Origin: Cudoniella acicularis
Taxonomy: Eukaryota; Ascomycota; Leotiomycetes; Helotiales; Helotiaceae
Direction of reading: 5' to 3'
DNA length: 16,310 nt
NCBI GenBank assembly: GCA_013054445.1
Contig: JAAMPI010001298.1
Location: forward strand, 1-16,310
Below, piece after piece: positions 1 to 10,491 of this stretch (positions within the stretch are counted from its first letter, which is position 1; each line of letters starts with the position of its first letter). Both the position numbers and the translations under genes were made by a program. The notes under the pieces are model-generated. The model saw nothing but the letters and a program-made list of their open reading frames with translations. It searched no databases and had not been told where the DNA came from.

Positions 1-936
1 TATATCACACGTCATATCGCCAAGACATTTTCTAACACAATACAATTCTAATCTGGCAATTCTTTAAAGTGATGCTCACTTGTAACTTCGCGGCACAAAC
101 CTCCGAATGATTTTCCCAACCTCTACCTACCATCAGAACTCAAATTCAGTTGCTCACCTCACCACCACTATTATTACCTCCAAATCTCAAATTACAAAAG
201 GCTCCCACTCTAGCTTTAAGTATCAAACATAACATGCGTTTATTCCTTGTGTAGATTAAGTCGGGCGAGACCTAGTTGAGGAGTGAGATGTTGGTACTGC
301 CAGCTCGCACTGGTCAGAATTCGCTTCCTGTCGGGTTATGTGGGCTGGTTCCTACTCCGTAAAGAGCAGTAGTGCCTGACTTGAGTCGAATCTGCTTCGA
401 CGTGAAGTCATCCCCCGACTCGACACTGGTGATGAACTGAAAGTGTGCGCCTGCAGCAGTGTATTAGATGGTAAGGCAGGTATTCGTGAAGCTTGCAAAA
501 AGTGTTGAATAATTAGTGTTTGTAGTGCAATGAGGATGTTTTTGGTCGAGAGTCATCTCAAAAAACGCGACACTATATTATGCAGCAAAGACGAAAAACC
601 ACTGCAACTCCTTTCTCGTACAGTGACATCAAAAATTCATATCTTTTTGTCCGAAAACTACAATCCGGACACTTCTACACTCCCTACCTATCTAAAGTCA
701 ACCCGCCCTTTCCCCTTTCGACGGTCCGACCAGATAATCCCTCCGTATCCCTCCATAGTTTCAAACCCCCTGCTATCTACAGGTTCAAGCGCCAAAGAAA
801 AATAAAAAACGCCCCATATTTTGGAGGTCGCCAATACAAATGAACACCAAAGGTATCCAGTGCTTGCCACGCAGCACGCTCGCCCCGCCCATTCGCCGAA
901 ACGCCATTATTCAATTCATTCCTAATCATACTACTC
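1..936. other. Left flank, no supported gene
   Basis: This stretch holds only short open frames without recognisable domains, splice structure or start context. It lies downstream of the minus-strand amino acid permease, so its right part should contain that gene's 3' untranslated region. A small inverted repeat (6-bp arms at 385-390 and 396-401, 5-nt loop) is the only structure I noticed. Neither strand shows a convincing tRNA. Confidence 0.6.
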
Positions 937-2892
937 TTAACAGAAAATCTTATAGATTCTCTTCCATTGAGGAAGCTGAGCCTTCTCAGCGCGATCCGCC
1001 TCAGCTAACGCGTTAACATCCAGAATTCGTCGTCCAGTGTCGACATCCATATTGCGAGCTTTCATGAACAGAGTTCTGTAGTAAAGCTTGTAAGGGATGT
1101 AGAAGGCGAGGACGACGGGAGCAGCGAGGTAGGCCAGGAAGAAATCTTGTGCGATTTGAGTGGCGCTTTTTGTTGCGTAACCAACGGGCCAGACGGCGGT
1201 CCAGAATTGAGCGATCAGGACGAGACAGTTGAGAGTTAAACCAACCCATGAGCCGATAACTCCGCACTGAGATTTGAAGGCAATCTCGTCAAGTGAATGG
1301 CCCTGTTTCTTCCAGGCTGAGCGGTAGCGGATGTGTGCCAGGCAGATTGAGCCCCAGGTAAAAATGGAAGAGAGTCCGGAGAGTGAGTATAGCCAGTTAA
1401 GTGCGGTTGTAGCAGTATGTTGTCCACCAGCAACCACATAGCAAAGGAGACCAAGAATAGATGCGAAAATGATCGCGACGAGAGGGCGACCTTGACGATC
1501 AATGTAAGCTAAAATTCTCGGCGCTTGGTTTTGCTCTGCAAGGGCTGCGAGAGTACGAGACGATCCGTAGATCGAAGAGTTGCCAACAGACAAGACGGCA
1601 ATAAGGATAACGACGTTAAAAACAGATGGCAGTCCCGAGATTCCAGCATTGTTGATGGCGATGACGAAAGGAGATGATTTGGCGTCTTCGGAATTCTCGC
1701 CCAGAAGTCTGGCATCACCATATGGGACCAACAAGCTGACCAATGTCAAGGAAACCATGTAGAAGATGAGGATTCGCCAGAAGACTTGCTTGATAGCTGT
1801 TGGAAGACTCTTGCGGGGGTTGTCTGCTTCGGCAGCGGCCAATCCTACCAACTCAGTACCGGCGAATGAGAAAGCTGCTGTGACGAAGACACTGCAGAGA
1901 CCCTTGAATCCGTGGTTGAAGGCACCTGACGTGATACTTCCCGGAGCTTGGCCAAACTGGGTGTATCCGGCATAGGAAGCCTCAACACTGTTAGGGTACC
2001 AATAGCGGCCACCAATATATTCTCCATTTGGACCACCGCCACAATTGAGAATTATTCCAAGAAGGATAAAACCAATGATGGCGACGATCTTGATAATGGC
2101 GAAAACGAACTCGGCCTCACCATATCCTTTCACCCCGAAGAAATTGATAGCAATGATAACAACCAGGAAAATCGTGACCCAAGCAGCGCTATTCGTATTC
2201 TGGGCACCTGGCCAATACTGAAGAGTGACTGACGCAGCAACGATTTCAAGAGGCAAGACGACGAGCCATTGGATAGCGTAGCTGCAGCAAATTAGCCAAT
2301 GCGTTTTGTGTTGCGTCAAAGAAGAACCCACTTCCATCCCATAGCAAAACCCCAAGCCGGATCAAGGAAACGCGTAGAATATGCAGAGAAAGAACCAGCG
2401 ACAGGAAATTGGACAGCCAATTCACCGAGAGCCTGAACAGTACAGAACATGAGGATACCAATAATACCATATGCGATAATCAGAGATGCTGGACCGCCGC
2501 CGGAGAGAGCTGCACCGGAGGTAACGAAGAGACCGGTACCTGCAAAGTTTGTTAGGACATGGAACACAATTGAAATTCTGCCTCAGAGTATTTCCAATCT
2601 CACCGATTGAACCACCAATAGCAATCATTTGCATATGGCGAGACTTGAGTTTTTTCGCCAGACCAGTATTGGCGGTGCGCTCAGCAGCTGCGGCATGATC
2701 GAATCCACCACCTGCAGTCGCCTGCGAGGATTTAATGACAGTTGCATTGGGGTCGCGTCTAAAACTGTCGACGAAGCGCTGCGTCCATGGTCCTTTGGGG
2801 GCTTCCTGGGTAGCAGCGAATTGCGAGATGTCGCTCCTGTCTAAAGAGCTATCCGTCCCCTTTTCCTCGTCTTTCCCTTTGAAGATCGCCAT
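937..2892 (-). CDS. General amino acid permease (GAP1/YAT family, APC superfamily)
   Basis: This is a plasma-membrane proton-coupled amino acid importer. I join three exons, 2892-2604, 2539-2332 and 2281-937, giving about 613 residues, a normal length for fungal GAP1-type permeases. Intron 1 (2540-2603, 64 bp) runs from GTGAGA to a CTAAC branch and TTTGCAG. Intron 2 (2282-2331, 50 bp) runs from GTGGGT to GCTGCAG. Splicing restores the conserved first-helix substrate motif GTGLF at residues 97-101 and the join AMGWNYAIQWLVVLP. A hydrophilic N-terminal tail of about 85 residues precedes twelve probable helices. The chain ends in Ile-Phe-Cys, like the aromatic-Cys ending of Gap1-type proteins. 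The start at 2892 opens the only frame feeding exon 1. The family call is firm; the substrate range cannot be read from sequence. Confidence 0.93.
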
Positions 2893-3132
2893 TATAAAAA
2901 TTGAGAATTAGAAATTTATGTTGGCGAGGAAATGTTTCTTGTTTCCAAGGAAAGCCCCTGTGTCATTCGGTTACACAAGAGGAACGGTGAAGCTTTGCAG
3001 GGCAAGAGCTGCTCGACTGGAAGGTCGATGGAAGGAACAACCAAGACGGGCAACAAGGAGTAAAGAGAAAGACAAGAGTGGGGACAAGGATGCTACTATT
3101 TAACGGAACATCTCTGAGGCCTTGCAAACTCG

Positions 3133-3216
3133 TGATAAAACCGTGGTGTCAAAGTACGGTCATAATCCCTTCATAGGACCTTCCGTTATAATGAAAGCGC
3201 CAACTTGGCGTTATCT
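3133..3216. promoter_or_regulatory. Two GATA-factor (AreA-type) sites upstream of the permease
   Basis: TGATAA lies at 3133-3138 and TTATCT (AGATAA on the other strand) at 3211-3216, about 240 and 320 bp upstream of the permease ATG. Both match HGATAR, the site of AreA/NIT2-type activators that commonly control amino acid permeases under nitrogen limitation. The motif is expected about once per 340 bp by chance, so two copies are only suggestive. Confidence 0.3.
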
Positions 3217-3728
3217 GCAGGCCATACCCGGGAATGATCCTCGATATTAACTGTTTCGGTATTAGAGCAAGGCAACCCGAACTCTCTGCAGCGGTTCTGC
3301 AAATGAATTGGAGGTTGATATCAGCACTAGTAAATATGTTACGACATAGTTCTTTTCGATGTGGGTTGGTTCGAGCTTGAAAGGCGGGGACTTCGCACCA
3401 AGCGCCACTTAACGGTTAAGGGGAGGCTTTTCCTTGGTACGGCTTACGCCGATCGACCGGCTTGTGCGAATGAGTGACGACTAACACTGGTCATCCGTCT
3501 TTGCCGGCCAATCATATAATTTCGAACCTTCTGATTGATACTTTCAATTGTGTGGGGAAACCGGCCCCTTCTTTCTAGCGTTGGCTGAGGCTGGCACCCT
3601 TAACAGCCGGTGTCGGGACTTGGGACCATGTCGGTTTACTTGCTCATATTTCATGAACTTTTTGAAAACTTTCCACTTCATGAAAGAATTTTCGTTGTGG
3701 ATTGGAAATCAAGACTTCAAACAAGGGT

Positions 3729-3753
3729 CGTGCTTATGTACCTCATAAGCACG
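3729..3753. repeat. Perfect inverted repeat, 10-bp arms, 5-nt spacer
   Basis: The arm CGTGCTTATG at 3729-3738 is followed by TACCT and the exact reverse complement CATAAGCACG at 3744-3753. A second smaller hairpin (CGTCG, TGAT, CGACG) overlaps its right edge at 3752-3765. It lies far from any coding end, so a terminator role is unlikely. It could be a dimeric protein-binding site or a remnant of a repeat. Confidence 0.7.
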
Positions 3754-4498
3754 TCGTGATCGACGCTTTTTATCCTTGTACTTGCAGAGTCAGGATTATG
3801 TTCCTTGCTCGGGATGATTACATGCTTTAGGTGCGCGAAGTCCTGATGCAGTTGACGGCTTTGCGAAGTCATGGGCTGGGCAAATACCGCGTTGGTAGCG
3901 CCCGCTCAATGATAAGAACAGTCTAGAATGTTTCAAATGAACAGAATTTGGGCGATCATGGAGTTCGTCACCCGGCTAGACCAAATTGTTGATTTTGGAT
4001 CCAACAACGCCATTTTTATAAATCAAAAAGATGATGCGGAGGATGCCGCAGGTGAGAGGGTCTGGCTGGGCTGGGGTAGCTGCGAGAACACGTTTGAGCA
4101 CATGGTGTTGGAAAATGGGGTGTCCATGACTTCCAAGAGATCGAAGAAAAGCCCATAGACTTATGGCATGAGGATATATCTCGATACCCCAGAATACCAT
4201 TTGCCACTTCACTGTTATCATCATCTTCTTGATTGATCCCGGACTCACAAGGTAGACAAAAAGAGGTTGGGCTCAATTGACACAGCGAACCGTTTAGAGC
4301 CGAGGTTTGACAGCTCCACGTCTTCATCAGTCCACATTGGTATTTCCTGTCAGCTCAACAAAATCGATTTCGTTGTTATCAGCGAGAAACATATGACGCA
4401 AACTAGAAATAAATGGCTCAGGCAATTATTGCGACTAGATCAGATAAAACGTAGCGCTTTCTACTGACCTCATGCTCCAACCACTATTAGCTCAGATA

Positions 4499-6000
4499 TT
4501 ATTCACTACGCTCATCTACGACGTTCGGCACAAACGCCCACATTACAGCCATCGCAACGATAAGCCCAACAACAATTGGCGGGAGAACGCTCACGCCAAC
4601 CTTTGATGCAATTAGCCCGATGAGCGAGGGGAATATCGCAGCGCCCGCTTGAGCGACAAGAAAAACAAGTCCTTTATTCTTGTCAATCAGCACTTTATAC
4701 CAACAGGAGGAGGATTACAAACCTAGAGCAGAGGCCTGTACCTTTCTTGGAAACAACCTCGCGGAAACCGAGATTCCCTATTCTGTTGTTAGCTACTTCC
4801 ACTTAATATTTCCTCAAATGGAGAGAAAGCGCTCACAGCAGCAAAGAAAGGCCCCAACAGAAACCCGAGCGCACTAAACACAATCACACTGGAGATGGTA
4901 TTCGGCACAAGCCAAAATATCATCTGTAAACCGAAGCACAGTACCGAATATATCATCAGCATCCTCCTTTCTCCCCATCGGTGTGTCGACTCCGCAAGTG
5001 CCAGTCGGCCAAGGCAAAGTCCTCCATAAAACCCAGAGGGCACATATCCCATCTGGTGTAGCGATTCGTGACGAGTTTGGACGAGGTATTCGACGATCCA
5101 ACCACTTGCTGTGGTGGCGACACCAAGGTGGAAGAAGAAGAAAAAGCTCAGAATCCACAGGTTTTTCAACTTGAGAATCGCCTTGAGGTCAGCCCATGCT
5201 TCTTTGTTCCTATTTACTGGGTCGCCTGATTCCGAAGCCGGACTGGTGAACTTGACGCTGTCGCGGAATGCAACAAGAACTAGTGATAAGTTCGCGACTC
5301 CTATTCCTACCAAGAATATGTAGAAAAAGTTCCAATTCCAACTTTCTACAGTGGCCACGGCCGTCGCAACGAATGGTGAGATTAGCAGCCCGAGTCCATA
5401 TGAGGCATGGATGAAGCCCAACCACCTGTGACTCCCCCTCACGCCACTAACAAACGTATTGGAATGGGAATCCTGATATGCTTGCCCTAAGCCTGTGAGA
5501 AAGAACGTGGTGGTAAATAGCGCGAGAGGTGGGTGAAAAGCACGAATGGATTGCGAAATAAGCTGAAGTGTGGCGCCGACAGTGAGGAGAGTGCCCAGTT
5601 TTAAATATTGAGGCAGGTGAGTATTGGTTGCAGCGGCTATTGCCCAGCCCAGGAAAGTAGCGACGTATAGGAGGGCGATGAATGATGTTCCGCTGTGGTA
5701 CGAGGTGAGCATATACGGAATCAGAGAACCGAGACAGCCATCGTTCGCGCCAGCAGCAAAGAACGAGAACCCTGCGCTGAACAGTTTAAGGCGAAGTCGA
5801 GGAACAGGTGGAAGATTTGTTTGATCGGCAGGAGTGGTTTGAGATGTTGAGTCTGCGCTTTCAACATTCATGACCTGCTCAACATCAGAACCTCGTAAAG
5901 TAAGCTCGATTGCGACTGTGTATGAGGTTTCGCTCGATCTCCCGTCTCGTCTTCTTCCATAACTATTGTCGTTTGTCATCGAGGGCTCTGAAGACATCAT
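4499..6000 (-). CDS. MFS transporter, BSC6/fucose-permease-like group
   Basis: This is a membrane carrier of the major facilitator superfamily with unknown substrate. I model three exons, 6000-4837, 4777-4742 and 4678-4499, giving about 459 residues. Intron 1 (4778-4836) starts GTGAGC and ends after a GCTAAC branch. Intron 2 (4679-4741) starts GTACAG and ends GACAAG. The middle exon is only 36 bp; it keeps frame and restores the motif GPFFAAGISVSARLFP typical of this group. A hydrophilic N-terminal tail of about 70 residues precedes the first helix, where ANDGCLGSLIPY (residues 85-96) is the group's first-helix signature. Two adjacent ATGs open the frame; I take the first. The last exon ends with helix 12 and a short acidic tail. 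An open-frame-only call would stop early at about 4789 and lose helices 10-12. Confidence 0.85.
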
Positions 6001-6613
6001 CCAGATTCAGAGAATCTCTAATAAATGGAGCGCTCGGTAGCAAGAATGGAAGTTTTGGTAAAATTTTTGAAATGACAAAATGTAGTGTTCCAAATTTCCA
6101 TGGATTAGACGAATACACAGAGAAGCAGTCTTCAGGTGACGACGAGTTCAACTGGTGCGTCATGAAGGGTGCGACAATCGAAATACATCTTTTTTTCCTG
6201 GTAAAATGGACAATGTTTGTGTCTCACCATCCCGTCGAACCCAACAACTAAGCATGTCGATCTAGAAACCGCGAGGATGCAGATGATAGGACAGAAGAGG
6301 GAACAGATTCGGGGATGTTGGGGATATCGGTAAAACGCCGGCTTTACACAGGACATTCGGTCCGCCCAACCGTTCCCCTCTCTTAAATGTAGTAATCTAG
6401 GAAAGAGTACCCCCACTTGAGTGAATGGGACACAGATCTTCAAGCTCTTGTTTAACTCAAGCTATACTCAATGAACGAGAATCATCGGGACAGGAAGGGG
6501 AGGGAAATAGCTTGGTATATAGGTATACGAATTATAAGCAACTTTCCAGTCTTAGCTCCGAACTTTCAATTGATCGCCAATTGCTGCAAGCTTCCACATC
6601 TGCCCTCCACCAA
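6001..6613. other. Intergenic spacer and promoter of the BSC6-like transporter
   Basis: This 613-bp stretch lies between the start of one minus-strand transporter and the 3' end of the next. It should carry the promoter of the former and the 3' untranslated region of the latter. One HGATAR match (TGATAG, 6284-6289) is present, which is about chance expectation. The short open frames here are not convincing. Confidence 0.55.
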
Positions 6614-8741
6614 TTAATAAACATATCTAAAGTTAAGATTTTCCTTGTCAGTCAAATCGTCAAACGCATGGACCATTGCCTCATCCACTACACCAGGCGT
6701 GCCCTCTGCGGCGGCGGCAAGTTCGGCTTGGAGGCGATCCTTTTTCTTATTTTGAGCCGATAGATAGAATCTCAAGAAGATAATTACGAAGATAAGTAGG
6801 GTATAGCAGCCCATGTGAGTTGCGAATGCGATGAAGTAGCGGGGACTGTCCCATGCAAGAAAGACTTGCGGTCCTATAAGATCTTATTAGTGCTAATGAT
6901 CGGTATTCAACCTATTTCTTGGTCCCTTCTCGTGAAATGCCTGCAGTAAGAGGGTGCTTTATCCTGCTAGGCCCTTTGGCCTCGTGCTCTGAAGAAAAAA
7001 ATAATGCTAATTCCTTGAAGTGAAAGTAGGAAGAAAGATTGAGAAATTTGAGGGGAAAGAAATGAAAAATGGGAACAAACCGATAGAATTGCCAGTAGCC
7101 CAGGCGATGAAATTTGCTGCAACAACAACGGTCTTCTTTGTCTGACCGGCAATATTCCTAGAAATCATGCTCATTGCCATTGTCTGAGCAGCCCAGAAGC
7201 TGAGCACGAGATAATACGAGAAAAGAAGGCCGGCTTTAGTAGATGTGTTAGTGTTAACGACGGTCATGAGGACAACTTTAATAAGTTAGCACTCTGCTCT
7301 TTTCGTGGACGGGGAAGCTGGCATGGGAGGAGGCGGGAGGCTGAAATATCCTCCAACTATGGGAAATTGAAATGAAAGGGCAAAGAAACAAGTTACTTAC
7401 TTGTGCCGACAAATGACCTGTTTTCTATGCTTAGCTTGAGATTTATTTGACATATAGGTGGGGTAGGTTCTTACGGAATAACGTAAATGCCCATAACCAA
7501 GAGGTTCTGCTTTGTTTTATTGGCCAGCCATGTGCTGCTCAAGAGCACCGAAATGATATAGACACCAAGAACCTATTGCGAGCAGATTAGTATAAGCTCA
7601 TGAGGTATGTTCTTGCAGCACATGCTTCGAGATCTCAGTTCGTGAATTGATGGTGAAGTAAAAGGTAGAATGTACACACCATAGCAAGTAATTGTGTCTG
7701 CAAAGTCGTGAAATTGAAGCTCTTGATGATAATATTGGCAAAAGCGCCCAATCCGCTGGTTGGCAACGTCGTGCAGATCGCAATCAAACAATAGCACCAC
7801 ATTTGAGGGTCCTTCAATGCTTCCCACACCTGTTCGCTTCTAAATCGTCGGTTCTGCACACCAGTCTGGTTGCTTCTCACACGCTCAATCATTAACTTCT
7901 TGTCCTCCTCGCTGAAGCATTTTGCGCGCATTGGACTATCGGGCATGTAAATGAGGACAAAAATGCCCCAGAGGACAGAAAATCCACCATACGCAATAAA
8001 GATTGCCTGCCATGATTTAAGTGACGAAGGAGGCGATTTGATCAAAGAGAAGCAGTAAGCTAAAAGCCCGCCAACAATTTGCTGTCCCCCATTCATCATG
8101 TACCAATAACTGACGGTAGCTGCTTGTTCCTCGCGCTTGTACCACATAGAGCTGAGGTAGACGAAACTTGGTTGACAGACAGCCTCAAAGATTCCCAGAA
8201 GAATGCGGAGAACGAGGATGGTGGTGAAGTCCTTAGCGACTGCGTGGAGTGCTAGAGTTATAGCCCAGAGGATGATTGAAACACCAAGGTATTTTGCAAT
8301 GGGAAGACGCTGGATGAGACGATTTGTGGGATATTCGACTATCAACACGGCGATGTAGATACAGGTCGTCAACCAGGAGAATTGTTGACCTTCAAGTTTC
8401 AGGTCCGTGGGAAGACCCATGATACTAGTGAAACTCAGGGTACCTTTGTCCAAAGCCTGCAAGAAATAGGTGAAGACCATGATGCTGAGAACCCGCTTAT
8501 CGATCATTCTCTTGAGGCGAGAGTTTTCTTCTGGCGATATGTCGATAGCCACGTCACTCGCATACTTTGCAACTTCTTGATCGATTCGATCATAATTCAT
8601 GTGGTCCTTTTTAAGGTCGTTCTCGCCCAGCTCGAGATGTACAACCGGGTCAATCTCAGAGTCCACGACTTTCTTCCCAGTCTTTTCGCCATGGTTGCTA
8701 GAGCTGTTAGGATTGGTGGGGGTGATGTTTTCGTCGGCCAT
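6614..8741 (-). CDS. MFS transporter, Dal5/allantoate permease (anion:cation symporter) family
   Basis: This is a plasma-membrane symporter for an anionic organic solute. Five exons (8741-7680, 7572-7475, 7417-7401, 7275-7081, 6873-6614) give about 543 residues, normal for the family. Introns are 107, 57, 125 and 207 bp, and most show a CTAAT, CTAAC or CTAAG-like branch site; the third exon is 17 bp. Visible family landmarks are ALDKGTLSF (96-104), EYPTNRLIQRLP (136-147), the helix RILLGIFEAVCQPSF (179-193) and WYKREEQ (200-206). In the spliced C-terminal half they are FWAAQTMAMSMISRNIAGQT, GPQVF after intron 4, THMGCY and a FDDLTDKENLNFRY tail. The start context at 8741 (GCCATGG) is strong. 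It is divergent from GH105 across 628 bp. Fungal members carry allantoate, vitamins and other small acids; a uronyl disaccharide or monosaccharide is inferred only from the neighbour. Confidence 0.92.
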
Positions 8742-8867
8742 GGCTTCAACTCTTCAAGTGTCACCAGCGGATTTAATAAAATGGGATGAAAATTTGAGTT
8801 AAGAAAAGGTCATCGTCGTGGGCCACCGAATATATGGAACTCCTCCCTTGACCCTCCGTGTTTGCAT

Positions 8868-8912
8868 GTGGGGATGCACACTAATCCCCGGCCTCCGCAA
8901 TTGTGACCCCAG
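8868..8912. promoter_or_regulatory. Cluster of four CreA/CRE1 carbon-repression sites
   Basis: Four matches to SYGGRG fall within 45 bp: GTGGGG at 8868-8873 on plus, and CCCCGG (8886-8891), CTCCGC (8893-8898) and CCCCAG (8907-8912) read on minus. The chance rate is about one per 256 bp over both strands. Closely spaced pairs are the usual arrangement of functional CreA sites. The cluster lies 127-171 bp upstream of the transporter ATG and about 460-500 bp upstream of the GH105 ATG. Confidence 0.5.
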
Positions 8913-8946
8913 AATCCCCATTCCACGTACCAGAACACATATTAAG

Positions 8947-8966
8947 CGGCTGTACCGCTCGGGCGG
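8947..8966. promoter_or_regulatory. CGG-triplet cluster, possible Zn(II)2Cys6 regulator site
   Basis: CGG-N5-CCG spans 8947-8957, followed by CGG at 8960-8962 and CGG at 8964-8966, with the small palindrome ACCGC-TCGG-GCGGT overlapping. Inverted CGG triplets are the classic half-sites of fungal Zn(II)2Cys6 activators. Position between two divergent genes fits a shared pathway regulator. I cannot name the regulator. Confidence 0.35.
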
Positions 8967-9369
8967 TTAGCCACTTCGCTGGGATTTTGTACGAAATGAA
9001 GAATCAAAATGCGGAGTAAGTAGCCAAACTGGCGCCAGGACGAAGAATTCCGGACCAGAGTTAGGAGATAAGATATTTGTGTGAGCTGCCAAGCAATAGA
9101 TGGGGCCCATGGGGATGAAAACATCTTTTGCACCCCTCACTGGGGCAATTGAGCCGATGCCAAGGCTGCAGATGTAAACAAGGGGTCGGCTCTTCGGCAT
9201 AGTCACGACCGTGAGAACTGTAATGAGTCCACGAATCATTCGATAGTGGGATGATCCACTAATACCAAAAACAAAGAATTGAACCCGAGTACAAATTTCT
9301 GACAACAAACAAGGCTGAGGAAATTGAAGAGCAAAACACAAGGAAGAAAGTCGATACCAGTTCAACAAA

Positions 9370-10491
9370 ATGCCTCAAATCGCTTTTGATATCGCCGCCG
9401 CAGATGTGCACAAAACAATCAATTCTTTGATTTATCAACTAATAAATATCAAAGACGAAACCGGCGAGTACCTGCTTCGACTAGACGATGGCCGGGTGAT
9501 CGATACGAAAGGCTGGAACGGCTGGGAATGGACCCATGGAATTGGACTTTATGGTTTGTGGAAGTATCACACCTTGACGGGCTCCCCAGAAGCCTTAACC
9601 ATTATCGAAACTTGGCTTGCAACACGTATTGCCGAAGGCGGTACCACAAAGAATATCAACACTATGGCCGCAATGCTCACACTGGCATATGTGTATGAGA
9701 AAACAGGCAACCAAACATATTTGCCGTGGCTTGAGAGCTGGGGAGACTGGGCGATGTATGAACTTCCTCGGACGAAATATGGTGGCATGTCTCATATGAC
9801 ATATAACTCGATGAATTCGCAGGAGCTCTGGGACGATACTCTTATGATGACTGTTCTACCGCTCGCCAAGATTGGAAAACTTCTCAATCGGCCGGAGTAT
9901 GTTGAGGAGGCAAAGCGTCAATGTCTTCTCCATATTAAATACCTATTCGACACGAAGACCGGCTTGTTTTATCATGGATGGACTTTCGAAGACGGTGGAC
10001 ACAATTTCGCGGCTGCATTATGGGCTAGAGGAAACTCATGGCTGACCATAGTCATACCAGAGATGCTGGAGCTCTTGGATCTGCCACTCAACGACGCATT
10101 CCGTATTCATCTCATCGATACTCTGGAAGCGCAATGCCAGGCTTTGATCCAGCACCAGGAGCCGGGAGGACTTTGGCGGACACTGATCGATCATCCGTCA
10201 CAGGAGGGCTCGTATGTCGAGAGTTCGGCAACGGCTGGGTTTGCGTATGGCATGTTCAAGGCACTGCGTATGCGCTATATTCGAGGGGAGGAATATCGAG
10301 ATTCGGCGTTGCGAGCGATCAAGGCTGTCCTAGAAAAGGTCAGCGTGGATGGTGAGTTGATGGATGTCAGTTTTGGAACTGCGATGGGGCATACGTTGCA
10401 ACATTATAAAGATATTGATCGCACGAGTATGCCATTTGGGCAAGCGATGGCCATCATGGCATTGGGAGAATTCTTGCGTGTATTTATTTGA
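9370..10491 (+). CDS. GH105 unsaturated uronyl hydrolase (rhamnogalacturonyl hydrolase type)
   Basis: This glycoside hydrolase removes the 4,5-unsaturated uronic acid left at the non-reducing end by polysaccharide lyases, classically from rhamnogalacturonan I fragments. The single uninterrupted frame of 373 residues covers the complete alpha6/alpha6-barrel domain and is the same length as Bacillus YteR. Seen motifs are WEWTHGIGLYGLW (52-64), LWDDTLMM (153-160, carrying the general-acid Asp expected at this place), and WARGNSW (218-224). There is no signal peptide, so it should act in the cytosol on imported disaccharide. The start has a good context (ACAAAATGCC). It is divergent from the Dal5-type transporter, a natural partner for uptake. 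It has no intron, unlike most neighbours. Activity on unsaturated glucuronyl rather than galacturonyl ends is also possible within GH105. Confidence 0.93.
   Translation: MPQIAFDIAAADVHKTINSLIYQLINIKDETGEYLLRLDDGRVIDTKGWNGWEWTHGIGLYGLWKYHTLTGSPEALTIIETWLATRIAEGGTTKNINTMAAMLTLAYVYEKTGNQTYLPWLESWGDWAMYELPRTKYGGMSHMTYNSMNSQELWDDTLMMTVLPLAKIGKLLNRPEYVEEAKRQCLLHIKYLFDTKTGLFYHGWTFEDGGHNFAAALWARGNSWLTIVIPEMLELLDLPLNDAFRIHLIDTLEAQCQALIQHQEPGGLWRTLIDHPSQEGSYVESSATAGFAYGMFKALRMRYIRGEEYRDSALRAIKAVLEKVSVDGELMDVSFGTAMGHTLQHYKDIDRTSMPFGQAMAIMALGEFLRVFI

Larger units (their letters stand above)
2893..4498. other. Intergenic spacer upstream of the permease
   Basis: This 1.6-kb stretch separates the permease start from the 3' end of the next minus-strand gene. 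Open frames here are under about 105 codons, overlap on opposite strands and encode nothing I recognise. It should contain the permease promoter and 5' leader. A perfect hairpin lies at 3729-3753, and GATA-type sites lie near 3133-3216. A GGTTCGA string near 3367 resembles a tRNA T-arm but lacks the rest of a tRNA. Confidence 0.6.
8742..9369. promoter_or_regulatory. Divergent promoter shared by the Dal5-type transporter and GH105
   Basis: This 628-bp region separates two start codons pointing away from each other, so both upstream regions overlap. It contains a cluster of CreA-type sites (8868-8912), a CGG-triplet cluster (8947-8966) and a further isolated CreA match, CTGGGG, at 9140-9145. 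No open frame inside it is convincing. No clear TATA box is seen for either gene. Confidence 0.75.

Noticed and set aside
3360..3480. GGTTCGA string suggesting a tRNA T-arm
   Set aside because: No matching A box, acceptor stem or anticodon arm at the right spacing.
3928..4327. Overlapping frames on both strands in the spacer
   Set aside because: No recognisable protein in any frame and no supporting splice or start signals.
8382..8789. Plus-strand 135-codon frame
   Set aside because: It is a shadow of the first exon of the Dal5-type transporter on the opposite strand.
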